DNA of 64,000 bases from Gluconacetobacter dulcium (GCF_014174165.1 NZ_JABEQN010000005.1:62001-126000), one strand, 5' to 3'; positions 53,523 to 62,754 are shown, numbered from the stretch's first letter. The notes: generated by a model not told the origin, from the letters alone. Numbers and translations are program-made.

Positions 53523-54118
53523 CCGGGGCGGCTGACGGCGTGGAAAGGCGTTCGTGTGGCGTGGAATTCCGCGCCGCCGGCCGCAAGCTGGAAGGCTACG
53601 CCGCTGTATTCGGGTCGCCGGCCCGGATCAGCGGCTATACCGAAAGCATCGCCTCGGGCGCGTTCCGCAGCACCCTTGCGGCGAACCCGGATATCCTCGC
53701 CCTGGTCGATCATGATCCGGGCCGACTTTTGGCCCGCACGGCCTCGGGCACGCTGCGCCTGGCCGAAGACAGGCGTGGGCTCCATTTCGAACTGGACCTG
53801 CCGCCGACCCAACTGGGCAACGATATCCTCGCCCTGGCCGAGCGCCGGGACCTTGGCGGCATGTCCTTCGGCTTTCGCGTCCAGGACGAGGCGTGGCCGG
53901 CGACAGACCGGCGTGAGCTGCGCGCCGTCAACCTGATCGAGATCAGCGTGGTGCAGGCGTTTCCCGCCTATGCGGACACGTCTGTCAGCGCACGAAGCCG
54001 TCTGAGCAAGGGCATGACAGCGGCCCAGCGGCGCAGATATCTGGCTGCGCTCCAGACTATCACCATGCCGATTGATCGCCGCCTCAAATTCATGGAGGCG
54101 ATCCGTGAAGGCATTTGA
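53519..54118 (+). CDS. HK97-family prohead protease
   Basis: 199 residues from GTG 53519, which overlaps the capsid stop. U35/S78-type motifs are seen: LEGYAAVFGSPARISGYTES, ILALVDHDPGRLLARTASGT with the catalytic His, and LGGMSFGFRVQDEAW with the catalytic Ser. It cleaves the capsid delta domain during prohead maturation. Unusually, the gene follows the capsid gene; most HK97-type phages encode the protease upstream of the capsid. Confidence 0.93.
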   Translation: MTGAADGVERRSCGVEFRAAGRKLEGYAAVFGSPARISGYTESIASGAFRSTLAANPDILALVDHDPGRLLARTASGTLRLAEDRRGLHFELDLPPTQLGNDILALAERRDLGGMSFGFRVQDEAWPATDRRELRAVNLIEISVVQAFPAYADTSVSARSRLSKGMTAAQRRRYLAALQTITMPIDRRLKFMEAIREGI

Positions 54119-55265
54119 TTTCCTCTCGCGGTTTCTGACGGGCGACACCAGGGCGGAGCGGCGCGATGCCGCTCCGGTCGAACCGATCCTGCCCTTCTTC
54201 ACAGATATGCATGTCGGGACGCACCAGGCCGAAAACCTGTCAACCGTCCTGGCATGCGTGAACGCGATTTCCGGCAGCATCGCGGCGCTTGATACCTACG
54301 TCTATCGCCGCGACCCTGCCGGCCGGACCGAAGCCCCCAGCCACCCGGCTGCGCGGCTTCTGCGCCGTCCGAATGACCGCCAGACCGGGCCGGACTGGAT
54401 GGAATGGACACTGGCGTCCGTGCTGCTGCATGGCAACGCGGTGTCGGTCATCGAATGGGACGGTGCCGGCCGTCCTGCGTCCTTGACGCCGATCCCGTGG
54501 CCATGTGTCGGCATCACCCGCCTGCCATCCGGGCGGCTGCGCTATGACGTCATGACGTGGGACGGCAAGCCCCGCAGCTACTTCCCGGAAGATATCTTCC
54601 ACCTTCGCGACCGCTCAGACGATGGCGTGATCGGCCGCAGCCGGATCAGCCGGGCGCGGGAAGTGTTGGCCGGCGCGCGGGCGTTGCAGGATTACAGCTT
54701 GTCGATGTGGCGGAACCAGGCGGTGCCGTCCGGTGTCATCACGTTGCTGGATAGCAAGAGTCGGCCCGATCCCGCCACCATGGCGGCGGTGAAGGCCGAG
54801 TTCAAATCCAGAATGAGTGGCCCGCGGAACGCCCGCGAGGTCATGTTCCTCGGCGGCGGCATGCAGTGGCAAGGCATGAGCCTGAGCCCGGAAGATGCCG
54901 AGGCGCTGGATAGCCGCAAATATTCGGTGGCGGAACTGTGCCGCATCTATGGCGTGCCGCCGCCGATCGTCCAGGACTACAGCAACAATACATTCACCAA
55001 CGCCGCCCAGGCATCGCTTTGGTTTGCCCAGAATACGCTGATGCCATGGGTGCGGAAGATCGAGGCGGAATTCGCCCGGTCGATTTTCGGACAGGGAAGC
55101 CCGTTCGAACTGGTGATCGACATGTCCAGCCTGATGCGTGGCGACTACGCCAGCCGGTGGCAGTCCTACGGCATCGCTGTCCAGAACAGCATCCTGACCG
55201 TGGACGAAATCCGCGAACAGGAAGGCTACAACCCGAGGAAGGAAGGCGCGGATGCCACGGTTTGA
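54105..55265 (+). CDS. Phage portal protein, HK97 family
   Basis: 386 residues from GTG 54105, overlapping the protease stop by 14 bases. VLACVNAISGSIAALDTYVY, WMEWTLASVLLHGNAVSVIE, DIFHLRDRSDDGVIGRSRIS, VMFLGGGMQWQGMSLSPEDA and VAELCRIYGVPPPIVQDYSN are typical HK97-type portal motifs. The dodecamer forms the DNA channel at one capsid vertex. In standard HK97 clusters portal precedes protease and capsid; here the order is capsid, protease, portal. Confidence 0.95.
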   Translation: MKAFDFLSRFLTGDTRAERRDAAPVEPILPFFTDMHVGTHQAENLSTVLACVNAISGSIAALDTYVYRRDPAGRTEAPSHPAARLLRRPNDRQTGPDWMEWTLASVLLHGNAVSVIEWDGAGRPASLTPIPWPCVGITRLPSGRLRYDVMTWDGKPRSYFPEDIFHLRDRSDDGVIGRSRISRAREVLAGARALQDYSLSMWRNQAVPSGVITLLDSKSRPDPATMAAVKAEFKSRMSGPRNAREVMFLGGGMQWQGMSLSPEDAEALDSRKYSVAELCRIYGVPPPIVQDYSNNTFTNAAQASLWFAQNTLMPWVRKIEAEFARSIFGQGSPFELVIDMSSLMRGDYASRWQSYGIAVQNSILTVDEIREQEGYNPRKEGADATV

Positions 55266-55521
55266 TGCCCTGCCGCCCATGCTGGCCCCGCTGGGGCTAG
55301 GTCGTTCGGCGGCGGCTCAGTTCATTGGCGTGGGTGAAGCTACGTTCGATCGCATGGTGCAGGAAGGTCTGATGCCCAAGGGCAAGAGGGTCTTCCGGCG
55401 CGTCATTTGGGATCGGCGAGACTTGGCCGACGCCATGGCGGCGCTTGACCGCAAGCCGGGGCAAACCGCCGCGCGCGCGGCCGGCACCGGCATCAACCCG
55501 TGGGATGAACTGCTGAAATGA
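55252..55521 (+). CDS. AlpA/excisionase-like helix-turn-helix protein
   Basis: 89 residues. GLGRSAAAQFIGVGEATFDR then MVQEGLMPKGKRVFRRVIWD is an AlpA/excisionase-type wHTH, ending in a Pro/Ala tail. It lies between portal and integrase, overlapping both (14 and 4 bases). In PICIs AlpA-like proteins induce excision and the integrase operon. Here its placement suggests a directionality factor acting at the att sites. Confidence 0.75.
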   Translation: MPRFDALPPMLAPLGLGRSAAAQFIGVGEATFDRMVQEGLMPKGKRVFRRVIWDRRDLADAMAALDRKPGQTAARAAGTGINPWDELLK

Positions 55522-56726
55522 TCGAGGTCCGCCGTCGCTATCGCTATGTCGTCGAGGACACGGATCGGCATGGAAACGTGCGCCTTTATCTGCGCCGGCC
55601 GGGCCAATCGAAGATTCGGCTTCGGTGCATGCCGGGAACGGAAGAATTTGACGACGAGTATCGTCGGGCGATGAACGGCGAAATCCTGCCCCGTGAGCCG
55701 GTGCGGCCAGTCATTGTCGATGGGAGCCTTCGGGCCTTGTGCGTGAGTTATCACCGCTCTCCGGAAGCCGCGCGACTGGAGGCCCGGACACGCCATGTCA
55801 GGCGCTTGATCCTGGACGGCCTGTGCGAACGCTGTGGTGACTGGCCTGCCGACCAGATGGAACCGAAGCATATCCGCAAATTGCGCGACCAGAAGCCCGA
55901 CAAGCCCGAGGCAGGCAACGCAATCGTCAAGGCGCTCCGGGCCGTCTTCAAGCATGGGGTTCTGGCCGGCCTGGTGCAGGGCAATCCGGCCCGAGAGGTC
56001 GAGTATATCCGTTCTCGCGGCGATGGCTTCCACTCATGGACGCCGGCCGAGGTCGAGCAATACGAGGCGACTCATCCTGTTGGCAGCAAGGCGCGTCTCG
56101 CGTTTGCCGTGGCGCTCTATACCGGCCAGCGTCGGAGCGATGTCGTGCGGCTGGGGCCACGCCACTTGCATGACGGCCTGTTGACCTTCACCCAGGTGAA
56201 GAACGGGCGCAGCAAGCCCGTCACGCTGACCCTGCCCATGGTGCCGGAACTGGCGCGGATCATCGCTGCGACGCCTGGCGCGAGCAGCGGGCAGGCATTC
56301 CTTCTGTCGGAGCGTGGCACGCCCTACACGGCGGAGAGCTTCGGCAACAAATTCCGTGAATGGTGCAATGAAGCCGGACTGCCTCATTGCGCGTCGCATG
56401 GCCTGCGCAAGGCAGCGGCCAAGCGCCTGGCTGAACTTGGCTGCACCTACCACGAAATCGCGGCCGTGACCGGTCATCGCTCGCTCAAGGAAGTGCAGCG
56501 ATACACCCTCGGCGCGGATCAGAAGCGGCTGGCGCAAAGCGCGTTGGCCCGGCTTCAGGCAGCGGATCGCAAGGGCGAAATGTCCCACTTAGGCGAGAAC
56601 GCCGTGCAGTGGGGCAAAAACAGCCCGCAACCTATTGAAATTGAAGGGCAAAGAAAATGCGTGGTGCCCAAGGGCGGAATCGAACCACCGACACTGCGAT
56701 TTTCAGTCGCATGCTCTACCAACTGA
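55518..56726 (+). CDS. int: Tyrosine integrase
   Basis: 402 residues. The core domain has catalytic Arg in LYTGQRRSDVVRL, Lys in QVKNGRSKPV, HxxR in CASHGLRKAAAKR, His in VTGHRSLKEVQ and Tyr in RYTLGADQ. It integrates the element at the 3' end of tRNA-Phe. The gene runs through the right att core into the tRNA gene, so the last 21 residues (VVPKGGIEPPTLRFSVACST) are encoded by att and tRNA. In the excised circle the same frame would read VVPKGGVKKRR and stop. Confidence 0.95.
   Translation: MIEVRRRYRYVVEDTDRHGNVRLYLRRPGQSKIRLRCMPGTEEFDDEYRRAMNGEILPREPVRPVIVDGSLRALCVSYHRSPEAARLEARTRHVRRLILDGLCERCGDWPADQMEPKHIRKLRDQKPDKPEAGNAIVKALRAVFKHGVLAGLVQGNPAREVEYIRSRGDGFHSWTPAEVEQYEATHPVGSKARLAFAVALYTGQRRSDVVRLGPRHLHDGLLTFTQVKNGRSKPVTLTLPMVPELARIIAATPGASSGQAFLLSERGTPYTAESFGNKFREWCNEAGLPHCASHGLRKAAAKRLAELGCTYHEIAAVTGHRSLKEVQRYTLGADQKRLAQSALARLQAADRKGEMSHLGENAVQWGKNSPQPIEIEGQRKCVVPKGGIEPPTLRFSVACSTN
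56662..56677. other. attR core within tRNA-Phe
   Basis: TGGTGCCCAAGGGCGG, second copy of the 16-bp direct repeat. It is the complement of the tRNA-Phe 3' end including CCA. Integration thus restored a full tRNA gene on this side. Confidence 0.92.
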
Positions 56727-56737
56727 GCTACTTGGGC
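56662..56737 (-). tRNA. tRNA-Phe (GAA), attachment gene of the element
   Basis: Minus strand: acceptor GCCCAAG/CTTGGGC, D arm GCTCAGTTGGTAGAGC, anticodon loop CTGAAAA (GAA), T arm with TTCGATT, discriminator A, and an encoded CCA. 76 nt. It is intact despite the integration. The phage integrase gene overlaps it on the other strand. Unlike the tRNA at 3882, CCA is encoded, perhaps kept because it is part of att. Confidence 0.96.
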
Positions 56738-56796
56738 ACCGGGCCGTGACCGGCGCGGGCGGTGCGATCGGGATCGTGCCGCCGTGGGGGTGTGAT

Positions 56797-57027
56797 CTAT
56801 CCCACCTCTTCGTCGGGATCAACCCGTCTCGGATCGTTTTCGTCGAAGTTTTGTTCGCCGCCGCTCTGGTCGGGCACGCGGTAGCTTTCCGTGAACCACC
56901 GACCCAGGTCGATGTCGCTGCATCGCTTTGAGCAGAAAGGGCGAAACGCCGTCTCGCCCGGCCGGCCGCAGATCGGGCAGGGGGGCAGGCGTGCGGGGGT
57001 GGAAGCCAGTATGTCGGGATCAGGCAT
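56797..57027 (-). CDS. yacG: DNA gyrase inhibitor YacG (zinc-finger protein)
   Basis: 76 residues. The zinc ligands CPICGRPG and [20 protein letters not shown] are the complete YacG signature (C-x2-C-x15-C-x3-C). The acidic C-terminus is also typical. It binds GyrB and can inhibit gyrase. It overlaps the stop of the RNase G-like gene by eight bases, the last gene of infA-maf-rng-yacG. Confidence 0.93.
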   Translation of the reverse strand: MPDPDILASTPARLPPCPICGRPGETAFRPFCSKRCSDIDLGRWFTESYRVPDQSGGEQNFDENDPRRVDPDEEVG

Positions 57028-58135
57028 GGTCGAGCGTCCAGCTCAGAGGGGACAGGGACGGGTCCAGCCGCCAGACGGGTTGGTGCCCGGACAGTTGGGC
57101 CGCATCGGCGACGGCGCCGGGATCGTGCTCCAGCGCGCGGGCCAGATCGGCGCCCACGCGCAGGCCCGGTGCCCGGCCCGGCTGGCCGGTGACCTGGCGC
57201 GACCAGTCATCGAGCATCCGCAGCATCCGGCCCGGTGCGTCGGCAAGCAACGCATGCAGCGGCGGGCGGATGCGCGGGCGCATGATTTCGGCCAGGCCAA
57301 GGGCGCTGAAGCCGAGGAAACGCGGGCGCAGCGGGTCCCGTGCCAGAGCGGCCTCGATCGTCTTATGCAGGGCCGGGCGCTTGCGGATGGCCAGTCCCGC
57401 GACGTCGATCACGATCGCGCCGGAGAGGTTGCGCAGGCGGATCTGGTGCAGCAGGGCCGGCAGGGCATCGCGATTGGCGGCGAACTGCGCCGTCTGCTTG
57501 GTGCGCCGGTCGCTGCTGGCGGTGCCGCCATCCATGTCGATGGCGACCAGCGCCGGCGTGGGGGTGATGGTGGCCCGCATGCCCCCCGGCAGCACGACTG
57601 AGGGTTCGGCCAGCGCGGCGCAGGCGGCCTCGGTCTCGGCGTCGAAAGCATGGCGTTCGCGCTGCACCCTGGGGCGCAGCCCGGCGGGCAGGCGGGCGGC
57701 GAGGGCAGCATCGTCGATGACGATCGGCGCGTCGGGCCACGCGGTGGCCAGAGCGTCCAGCGGCGTCGGGCCGCGTGCCAGCAGGGCGGGCGGGCCGGCG
57801 AGGCTCTGCCCCTCTGGCAGGGAAAGGCCGGTGGCGGACAGGCGCGCGCCTTTCCCGTCCTGCGGGGCGCGTACGATCCGTACCAGCACCGGGTCGCCCT
57901 CGGCCAGCGGGCCAGGGGCTGCCGAGTCGGGCAGGAAGCCGGACGTGCCGTCGGCAAGGTCGATGAAGGTGCCGCCCATGGCCGCCAGCCGTGCGCCGGC
58001 GCGGCCGCGATGCAGGTCGCCCACGCCGTCCGGCCAGCCCGGTCGCCACAGGGCATAGTCGCACAGGCCGGCGTCGTCGGTGACCGCAATGCGGATCTCG
58101 CCCGGCGCGCTGGCGGCGAGGATCCGCGCCGTCAC
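57020..58135 (-). CDS. rng: Ribonuclease E/G family protein
   Basis: 371 residues from GTG 58135, overlapping the maf stop (GTGA). S1-like part: [17 protein letters not shown] and [10 protein letters not shown]. Catalytic part: [20 protein letters not shown] and [20 protein letters not shown], with metal-binding Asp in each (usually IDVNSG and IDFIDM). It is shorter than E. coli RNase G (about 490) and I do not see the CPxCxG zinc link, so the enzyme may be a minimal or monomeric version. It processes rRNA and mRNA 5' ends. The alphaproteobacterial order infA-maf-rng-yacG supports the call. Confidence 0.88.
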   Translation of the reverse strand: MTARILAASAPGEIRIAVTDDAGLCDYALWRPGWPDGVGDLHRGRAGARLAAMGGTFIDLADGTSGFLPDSAAPGPLAEGDPVLVRIVRAPQDGKGARLSATGLSLPEGQSLAGPPALLARGPTPLDALATAWPDAPIVIDDAALAARLPAGLRPRVQRERHAFDAETEAACAALAEPSVVLPGGMRATITPTPALVAIDMDGGTASSDRRTKQTAQFAANRDALPALLHQIRLRNLSGAIVIDVAGLAIRKRPALHKTIEAALARDPLRPRFLGFSALGLAEIMRPRIRPPLHALLADAPGRMLRMLDDWSRQVTGQPGRAPGLRVGADLARALEHDPGAVADAAQLSGHQPVWRLDPSLSPLSWTLDHA

Positions 58136-58743
58136 GGCAGCCAGGCTCCCTTCTGGCCGCGCAGCAACTGCGCGACCTCGAACAGAGGCAGGCCGATCAC
58201 GGCGGAGGGCGAGCCCGATACGAAGCGGATATGCGACGCCGCATGGCCTTGCAGGGCATAGCCCCCGGCCTTGCCCTGCCAGTCGCCGGCATCGAGTAGC
58301 GCCTCGATCTGCTGGTCCGTCAGCCGGGCGAAGGTGACGGTGCTGACGACCGTGCGTTCGCTGGGCCGCCCTTCGGCCCACGCGGCGGTCGGGCGCAGGG
58401 CGATGGCGGTCAGCACGCTGTGGCGCCGGCCGGACAGCAGGGAGAGGCAGCGTCGCGCGGTGTCGCGGTCCTCGGCCTTGGGCAGGATGCGCCGGCCCAG
58501 CGCGACCACCGTATCGGCACCCAGCACCAGGGCGGGTTCGTCGAGCATCGCCGCGACATGCGCCGCCTTTTCCCGCGCCAGACGTTCGGCGTAGGGGCGG
58601 GGCAATTCGCCGGCGAGGGGCTGTTCGTCGAGGTCGGCGGCGACGATCCGCCGGGGCACCAGTCCGATCTGCGCCAGCAGGTCGCGCCGGCGAGGCGAAG
58701 CGGAAGCCAGGATCAGCCCTGGTCCCGTGGCACTGTCGGACAC
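58132..58743 (-). CDS. maf: Maf family nucleoside triphosphate pyrophosphatase
   Basis: 203 residues. LILASASPRRRDLLAQIGLV at the N-terminus, YAERLAREKA, LGADTVVALGRRILPKAEDR and the C-terminal IRFVSGSPSAVIGLPLFEVA are typical of Maf/YceF house-cleaning enzymes that hydrolyse dTTP/UTP or modified nucleotides. GTG start at 58743, twelve bases after infA's stop. It is translationally coupled to rng. Confidence 0.95.
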   Translation of the reverse strand: MSDSATGPGLILASASPRRRDLLAQIGLVPRRIVAADLDEQPLAGELPRPYAERLAREKAAHVAAMLDEPALVLGADTVVALGRRILPKAEDRDTARRCLSLLSGRRHSVLTAIALRPTAAWAEGRPSERTVVSTVTFARLTDQQIEALLDAGDWQGKAGGYALQGHAASHIRFVSGSPSAVIGLPLFEVAQLLRGQKGAWLP

Positions 58744-58754
58744 AGGATGGTGCC

Positions 58755-58973
58755 TTACTTGAAGCGGAACGTGATGCGACCCTTGGAGAGATCGTACGGG
58801 GTCATTTCGACGTTCACCCGGTCGCCGGCCAGCACGCGGATGCGGTTCTTGCGCATCTTGCCGCTGGTGTGGGCCAGGATCATGTGCTCGTTATCGAGCT
58901 TCACGCGGAACATGGCATTGGGCAGCAGTTCGGTGACCGTACCGCTGAATTCGATCATGTCTTCTTTCGACAT
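58755..58973 (-). CDS. infA: Translation initiation factor IF-1
   Basis: 72 residues, the standard length. [29 protein letters not shown] and GRITFRFK form the S1/OB fold of IF-1. It occupies the ribosomal A site during initiation. Leads the operon with maf, rng and yacG. Its promoter must lie in the 142 bp before hisD. Confidence 0.97.
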   Translation of the reverse strand: MSKEDMIEFSGTVTELLPNAMFRVKLDNEHMILAHTSGKMRKNRIRVLAGDRVNVEMTPYDLSKGRITFRFK

Positions 58974-59115
58974 TGTATCCTTCGATCGTGCTGGTTGGCC
59001 GGCATCGGGCCGGAAGTCGGGAAGCAGGCATGGACGCTGGGCCGCCCTATTGGGGCGGCCCAGCGTCCGGGCGGATGAAATGCAGGCGGATATGTGCGGT
59101 CTGTCGGGGCTGCGG

Positions 59116-60429
59116 TCAAGCTTTGTCCGTGCCGGGGCGTAGCGCGTCCAGCCGGGTCGACACGCTCAACGCATGGGCATCCAGCCCTTCGGCCCGCGCC
59201 AGGGCCACCGCCGCCGGGCCGATCCGCCGCAGCGCATCCGGCCCCGCACCGATGAACGTGGTGCGCTTGAGGAAGTCGAACACCGACAGGCCGGAGGCGA
59301 AACGCGCCGTCCGGCTGGTCGGCAGCACATGGTTGGGGCCGCCCACGTAATCGCCGATCGCCTCGGCGCACTGATAGCCCAGGAACACCGCGCCGGCATG
59401 GCGGACGCGCGCGAACAGTGCCTCGGGCTCGGCCAGCAGCAGTTCCAGATGCTCGGGCGCGATCTCGTTGATCAGCGCCGCCGCCTCGTCCAGATCGCGC
59501 ACAAGGATGATGGCGCCATGCGTCGCCCAGCTTGCCCCGGCGATGGCGGCGCGCGGCAGGGTGCGCAGTTCGGCCTCGACCGCCGCCGCCACGCGGTCGG
59601 CCAGCGCGGCGTCGGTGGTGATCAGGATCGACTGGGCCAGCGCGTCATGCTCGGCCTGCGCCAGCAGGTCCAGCGCCACGATGCGTGCATCGGCACCCGC
59701 ATCGGCCACCACCACCACCTCGGACGGGCCGGCGATGCTGTCGATGCCCACCCGGCCGAAGACCTGGCGCTTGGCCTCGGCCACATAGGCATTGCCGGGG
59801 CCGACCACGCGATCCACCGGCCGGATGGTGGCGGTGCCGTAGGCCAGCGCCGCCACGGCCTGCGCCCCGCCGACGCGATAGATTTCGCTGACGCCGGCCC
59901 GGCGGGCGGCGGCCAGCACCAGCGGGTTGAGCACGCCGTCGGGCGTCGGCACGCACATGGCCAGCCGCTCGACGCCTGCCACCCGCGCCGGCACCGCATT
60001 CATCAGTACCGAGGACGGATAGGCCGCCGTGCCGCCGGGCACATACAGCCCCACCGCGTCCAGCGGCGTCCAGCGCATGCCCAGTTCCACGCCCTCGGCG
60101 TCGGTATAGCGCAGGTCGGCGGGCAACTGGGCGCGATGGAAGGATTCGATCCGTGTCGCGGCCACGTCCAGCGCATCCAGCAGGGCGGGCGGGACCTGGG
60201 CGCAGGCCGCCGCGACCTCGGCTTCGGTCACCCGCAGCCGGTCGGGCGTGATCGCCATGCGGTCGAACCGCTCGGTATAGGCGCACAGGGCCGTATCGCC
60301 TTCGGCCCGCACCCTGGCCAGGATCTCCGTCACAGGGGCGTCGACGCGGGCGGTGTCGCCCTCGCGGTCGGCCAGCAGGCGGGTGAAGGCGGCGCGGAAA
60401 TCGGGCTGTGTGCTGTCGAGGCGTTTCAT
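59116..60429 (-). CDS. hisD: Histidinol dehydrogenase
   Basis: 437 residues, the normal length. [56 protein letters not shown] and [20 protein letters not shown] followed by NHVLPT are the family signature, including the catalytic Glu/His region ([11 protein letters not shown]). It oxidises histidinol to histidine in two NAD steps with Zn. Its ATG overlaps the hisG stop by four bases. Confidence 0.97.
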   Translation of the reverse strand: MKRLDSTQPDFRAAFTRLLADREGDTARVDAPVTEILARVRAEGDTALCAYTERFDRMAITPDRLRVTEAEVAAACAQVPPALLDALDVAATRIESFHRAQLPADLRYTDAEGVELGMRWTPLDAVGLYVPGGTAAYPSSVLMNAVPARVAGVERLAMCVPTPDGVLNPLVLAAARRAGVSEIYRVGGAQAVAALAYGTATIRPVDRVVGPGNAYVAEAKRQVFGRVGIDSIAGPSEVVVVADAGADARIVALDLLAQAEHDALAQSILITTDAALADRVAAAVEAELRTLPRAAIAGASWATHGAIILVRDLDEAAALINEIAPEHLELLLAEPEALFARVRHAGAVFLGYQCAEAIGDYVGGPNHVLPTSRTARFASGLSVFDFLKRTTFIGAGPDALRRIGPAAVALARAEGLDAHALSVSTRLDALRPGTDKA

Positions 60430-61136
60430 GCGGGCTGGGTCTCGGCGGTGGTGGGCGTGGCCAGCGCCTGGCGGAAGCGCGCGATCAGCGCGCCGATCCG
60501 TTCCGGCTGGGTCTTCAGCGCCGTGCGGTTGACGATCAGCCGGCTGGTGACGGTGGCGATCGTCTCGGTTTCCTCCAGCCCGTTGGCGCGCAGGGTGGAC
60601 CCGGTATCGACCAGATCGACGATCAGGTGCGACAGGTCCAGCACCGGGGCCAGTTCCATCGCGCCATGCAGATGCACGATATCGGCATTGATGCCGCGCG
60701 CCGCGAAATGGCGGCGGGTGATGGCCGGATATTTGGTGGCCACCCGCACCCGCGACCAGCGGGCGGGGTTGTCGCCCTCGCCCTGGCCCTTGGGGCGGGC
60801 GACGGAAACGCGGCAGGCGCCGATGCGCAGGTCCAGCGGCGCATAGATTTCGGGATAGTCGAATTCCATCAGCACGTCGGCGCCGCAGATGCCCAGTTGC
60901 GCCCCGCCGAAGGCCACGAAGGTCGCGACATCGAACGAGCGCACGCGCACCACGTCCAGCGTCGGGTCGTCGGTCGGGAAGCGCAGGCGGCGGCTGCCTT
61001 CGTCCAGGCAATCCGGGGCGGGCAGGATGCCGGCACCGGCCAGCAGCGGGGCGGCGGCCTTCAGGATGCGGCCCTTGGGCAGGGCGAGGACCAGCTTCGT
61101 GTCCGGAAGCGTCGTGTCCTGGGTTGGGGCGGTCAT
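60426..61136 (-). CDS. hisG: ATP phosphoribosyltransferase (short form)
   Basis: 236 residues from ATG 61136. LVLALPKGRILKAAAPLLAG, VRVRSFDVATFVAFGGAQLG, ICGADVLMEFDYPEIYAPLD and LIVDLVDTGSTLRANGLEET form the HisG signature. It starts histidine synthesis by joining ATP and PRPP. The length lacks the C-terminal histidine-binding domain, so it is the HisG-short type that works with HisZ; hisZ is not in the window. Confidence 0.95.
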   Translation of the reverse strand: MTAPTQDTTLPDTKLVLALPKGRILKAAAPLLAGAGILPAPDCLDEGSRRLRFPTDDPTLDVVRVRSFDVATFVAFGGAQLGICGADVLMEFDYPEIYAPLDLRIGACRVSVARPKGQGEGDNPARWSRVRVATKYPAITRRHFAARGINADIVHLHGAMELAPVLDLSHLIVDLVDTGSTLRANGLEETETIATVTSRLIVNRTALKTQPERIGALIARFRQALATPTTAETQPA

Positions 61137-61368
61137 GCGAACTCCGGCTACAAGCGCGCCCCCGTGCGGTGGCGGCAGGTCCGCCAGGGCCGCGTCCAGG
61201 CGCCAGGTGCGGTGCGGCTTATCACATTCCCTCCCCCGACAGGAAGGGCCGCGCGGCCACGGCTGGCGGAATACGGCGCTTGCCGCCCTGCCAACGGGCC
61301 GCTTACAGAGGAATGACGGGGGGCGCGCCACGCCCTGGCTTGCGGATCTGACGACGACGGACGGCTCC

Positions 61369-62754
61369 ATGGTGTTTCACGCGACCCTTCAGGGCGAACG
61401 CTATCGGTTCGACGATCTGCGCACCCTGCTTGCCAGGGCCTCGCCGCTGCGATCGGGCGACGAACTGATCGGCGTGGCCGCCGCCGATCCTGTCGAGCGG
61501 GTGGCGGCGCGGGAGGCCCTGGCCAATGTGCCGCTGCGGCATTTTCTGAACGAGGCCGTCATTCCCTTCGAACAGTGCGACGTCACGCGGCTGGTCGTCG
61601 AACGGCACGATGCGGCGGCCTTCGCGCCCGTCGCGCATATGACGGTCGGGCAGTGGCGCGACTGGCTGCTGGGCTACGAGGCCGACACGGCCGCCCTGGG
61701 GGCGCTCGCGCGCGGCCTGACGCCGGAAATGGTGTCGGCGGTCAGCAAGCTGATGCGCAACCAGGACCTGATCGCGGTGGCCCGCAAGGTGCGCGTCGTG
61801 ACCGCCTTTCGCAACACGCAGGGGCTGACGGGGCGGTTGGGGTCGCGGCTGCAACCCAATCACCCGACCGACGATGCGCGCGGCATCGCGGCCGCGCTGC
61901 TGGACGGGCTGTTGCTGGGGGCGGGCGACGCGGTGCTGGGCATCAACCCGGCCACCGACTCGATCGAGACCGGGATGATGCTCGTGCGGATGCTCGACGA
62001 CGTGCGCCTGCGCTACGACATCCCGACGCAGAGCTGCGTCCTGACCCACATCACCAACAGCCTGGCGATGATCGAGCGCGGGGCGCCGGTCGATCTGGTC
62101 TTCCAGTCCATTGCCGGCACCCAGCGCGCCAACGAGGGTTTCGGCGTCTCGCTGGCCCTGCTGGACGAGGCCCATCACGCGGCACGCAGCCTGCGGCGCG
62201 GCAGCGTGGGCGAGAACGTGATGTATTTCGAGACCGGCCAGGGGGCGGCGATTTCCGCCGATGCGCATTTCGGGGTGGACCAGCAGACGCTGGAAGTGCG
62301 CGCCTATGCCGTGGCGCGGGAATACGCGCCGCTGCTGGTCAACACCGTCGTGGGCTTCATCGGCCCCGAATATCTTTATGACGGCAAGCAGATCATTCGC
62401 GCTGGCCTGGAAGATCATTTCTGCGGCAAACTGATGGGCCTGCCGATGGGCTGCGATGTCTGCTACACCAACCATGCGGAAGCCGACCAGGACGACAGCG
62501 ACGACCTGATGATGCTGCTGGCGGCGGCCGGGGTGAATTTCCTGATTGCCGTGCCGGGAGGCGATGACGTGATGCTGAATTACCAGAGCCTCTCCTACCA
62601 CGATATCCTGACCCTGCGTTCCATCTATGGCGTCGCGCCCGCGCCGGAATTCGAACATTGGCTGGACCGGATGGCCCTGCTGGACGGCGCGCGCCGCCTG
62701 AGCGCCAATCCGCCACGCGCGCTCCCCGGCTTCCTGAATGACGCGCGCGAATGA
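61369..62754 (+). CDS. eutB: Ethanolamine ammonia-lyase large subunit
   Basis: 461 residues, the family's usual size. ATLQGERYRFDDLRTLLARA at the N-terminus, SRLQPNHPTDDARGIAAALL, GAGDAVLGINPATDSIETGM, MYFETGQGAAISADAHFGVD, GLEDHFCGKLMGLPMGCDVC and GDDVMLNYQSLSYHDILTLR match EutB closely. With EutC it uses adenosylcobalamin to split ethanolamine to acetaldehyde and ammonia. ATG at 61369 matches the E. coli start; the upstream open frame belongs to sequence opposite hisG. No eut shell genes are seen. Confidence 0.96.
   Translation: MVFHATLQGERYRFDDLRTLLARASPLRSGDELIGVAAADPVERVAAREALANVPLRHFLNEAVIPFEQCDVTRLVVERHDAAAFAPVAHMTVGQWRDWLLGYEADTAALGALARGLTPEMVSAVSKLMRNQDLIAVARKVRVVTAFRNTQGLTGRLGSRLQPNHPTDDARGIAAALLDGLLLGAGDAVLGINPATDSIETGMMLVRMLDDVRLRYDIPTQSCVLTHITNSLAMIERGAPVDLVFQSIAGTQRANEGFGVSLALLDEAHHAARSLRRGSVGENVMYFETGQGAAISADAHFGVDQQTLEVRAYAVAREYAPLLVNTVVGFIGPEYLYDGKQIIRAGLEDHFCGKLMGLPMGCDVCYTNHAEADQDDSDDLMMLLAAAGVNFLIAVPGGDDVMLNYQSLSYHDILTLRSIYGVAPAPEFEHWLDRMALLDGARRLSANPPRALPGFLNDARE

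Larger units (their letters stand above)
46041..56677. mobile_element. Integrated capsid-forming phage satellite (cf-PICI-like), tRNA-Phe site
   Basis: 10.6 kb bounded by the 16-bp direct repeat TGGTGCCCAAGGGCGG, whose right copy is the 3' end of tRNA-Phe. All genes are on the plus strand, many overlapping: VapE replication protein, small gene, HNH, connector, large terminase, two hypotheticals, major capsid, prohead protease, portal, AlpA-like protein, integrase. Tail, tape measure, lysis and repressor genes are absent. Known capsid-forming PICIs encode their own heads and packaging and take tails from a helper phage; this element fits that plan. A deletion-reduced prophage is the alternative, but intact frames, both att sites and a likely origin argue against simple decay. 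Confidence 0.85.

Noticed and set aside
59173-60846. 557-codon plus-strand open frame opposite hisD and hisG
   Set aside because: His/Arg/Gly-rich antisense artefact of GC-rich codons.
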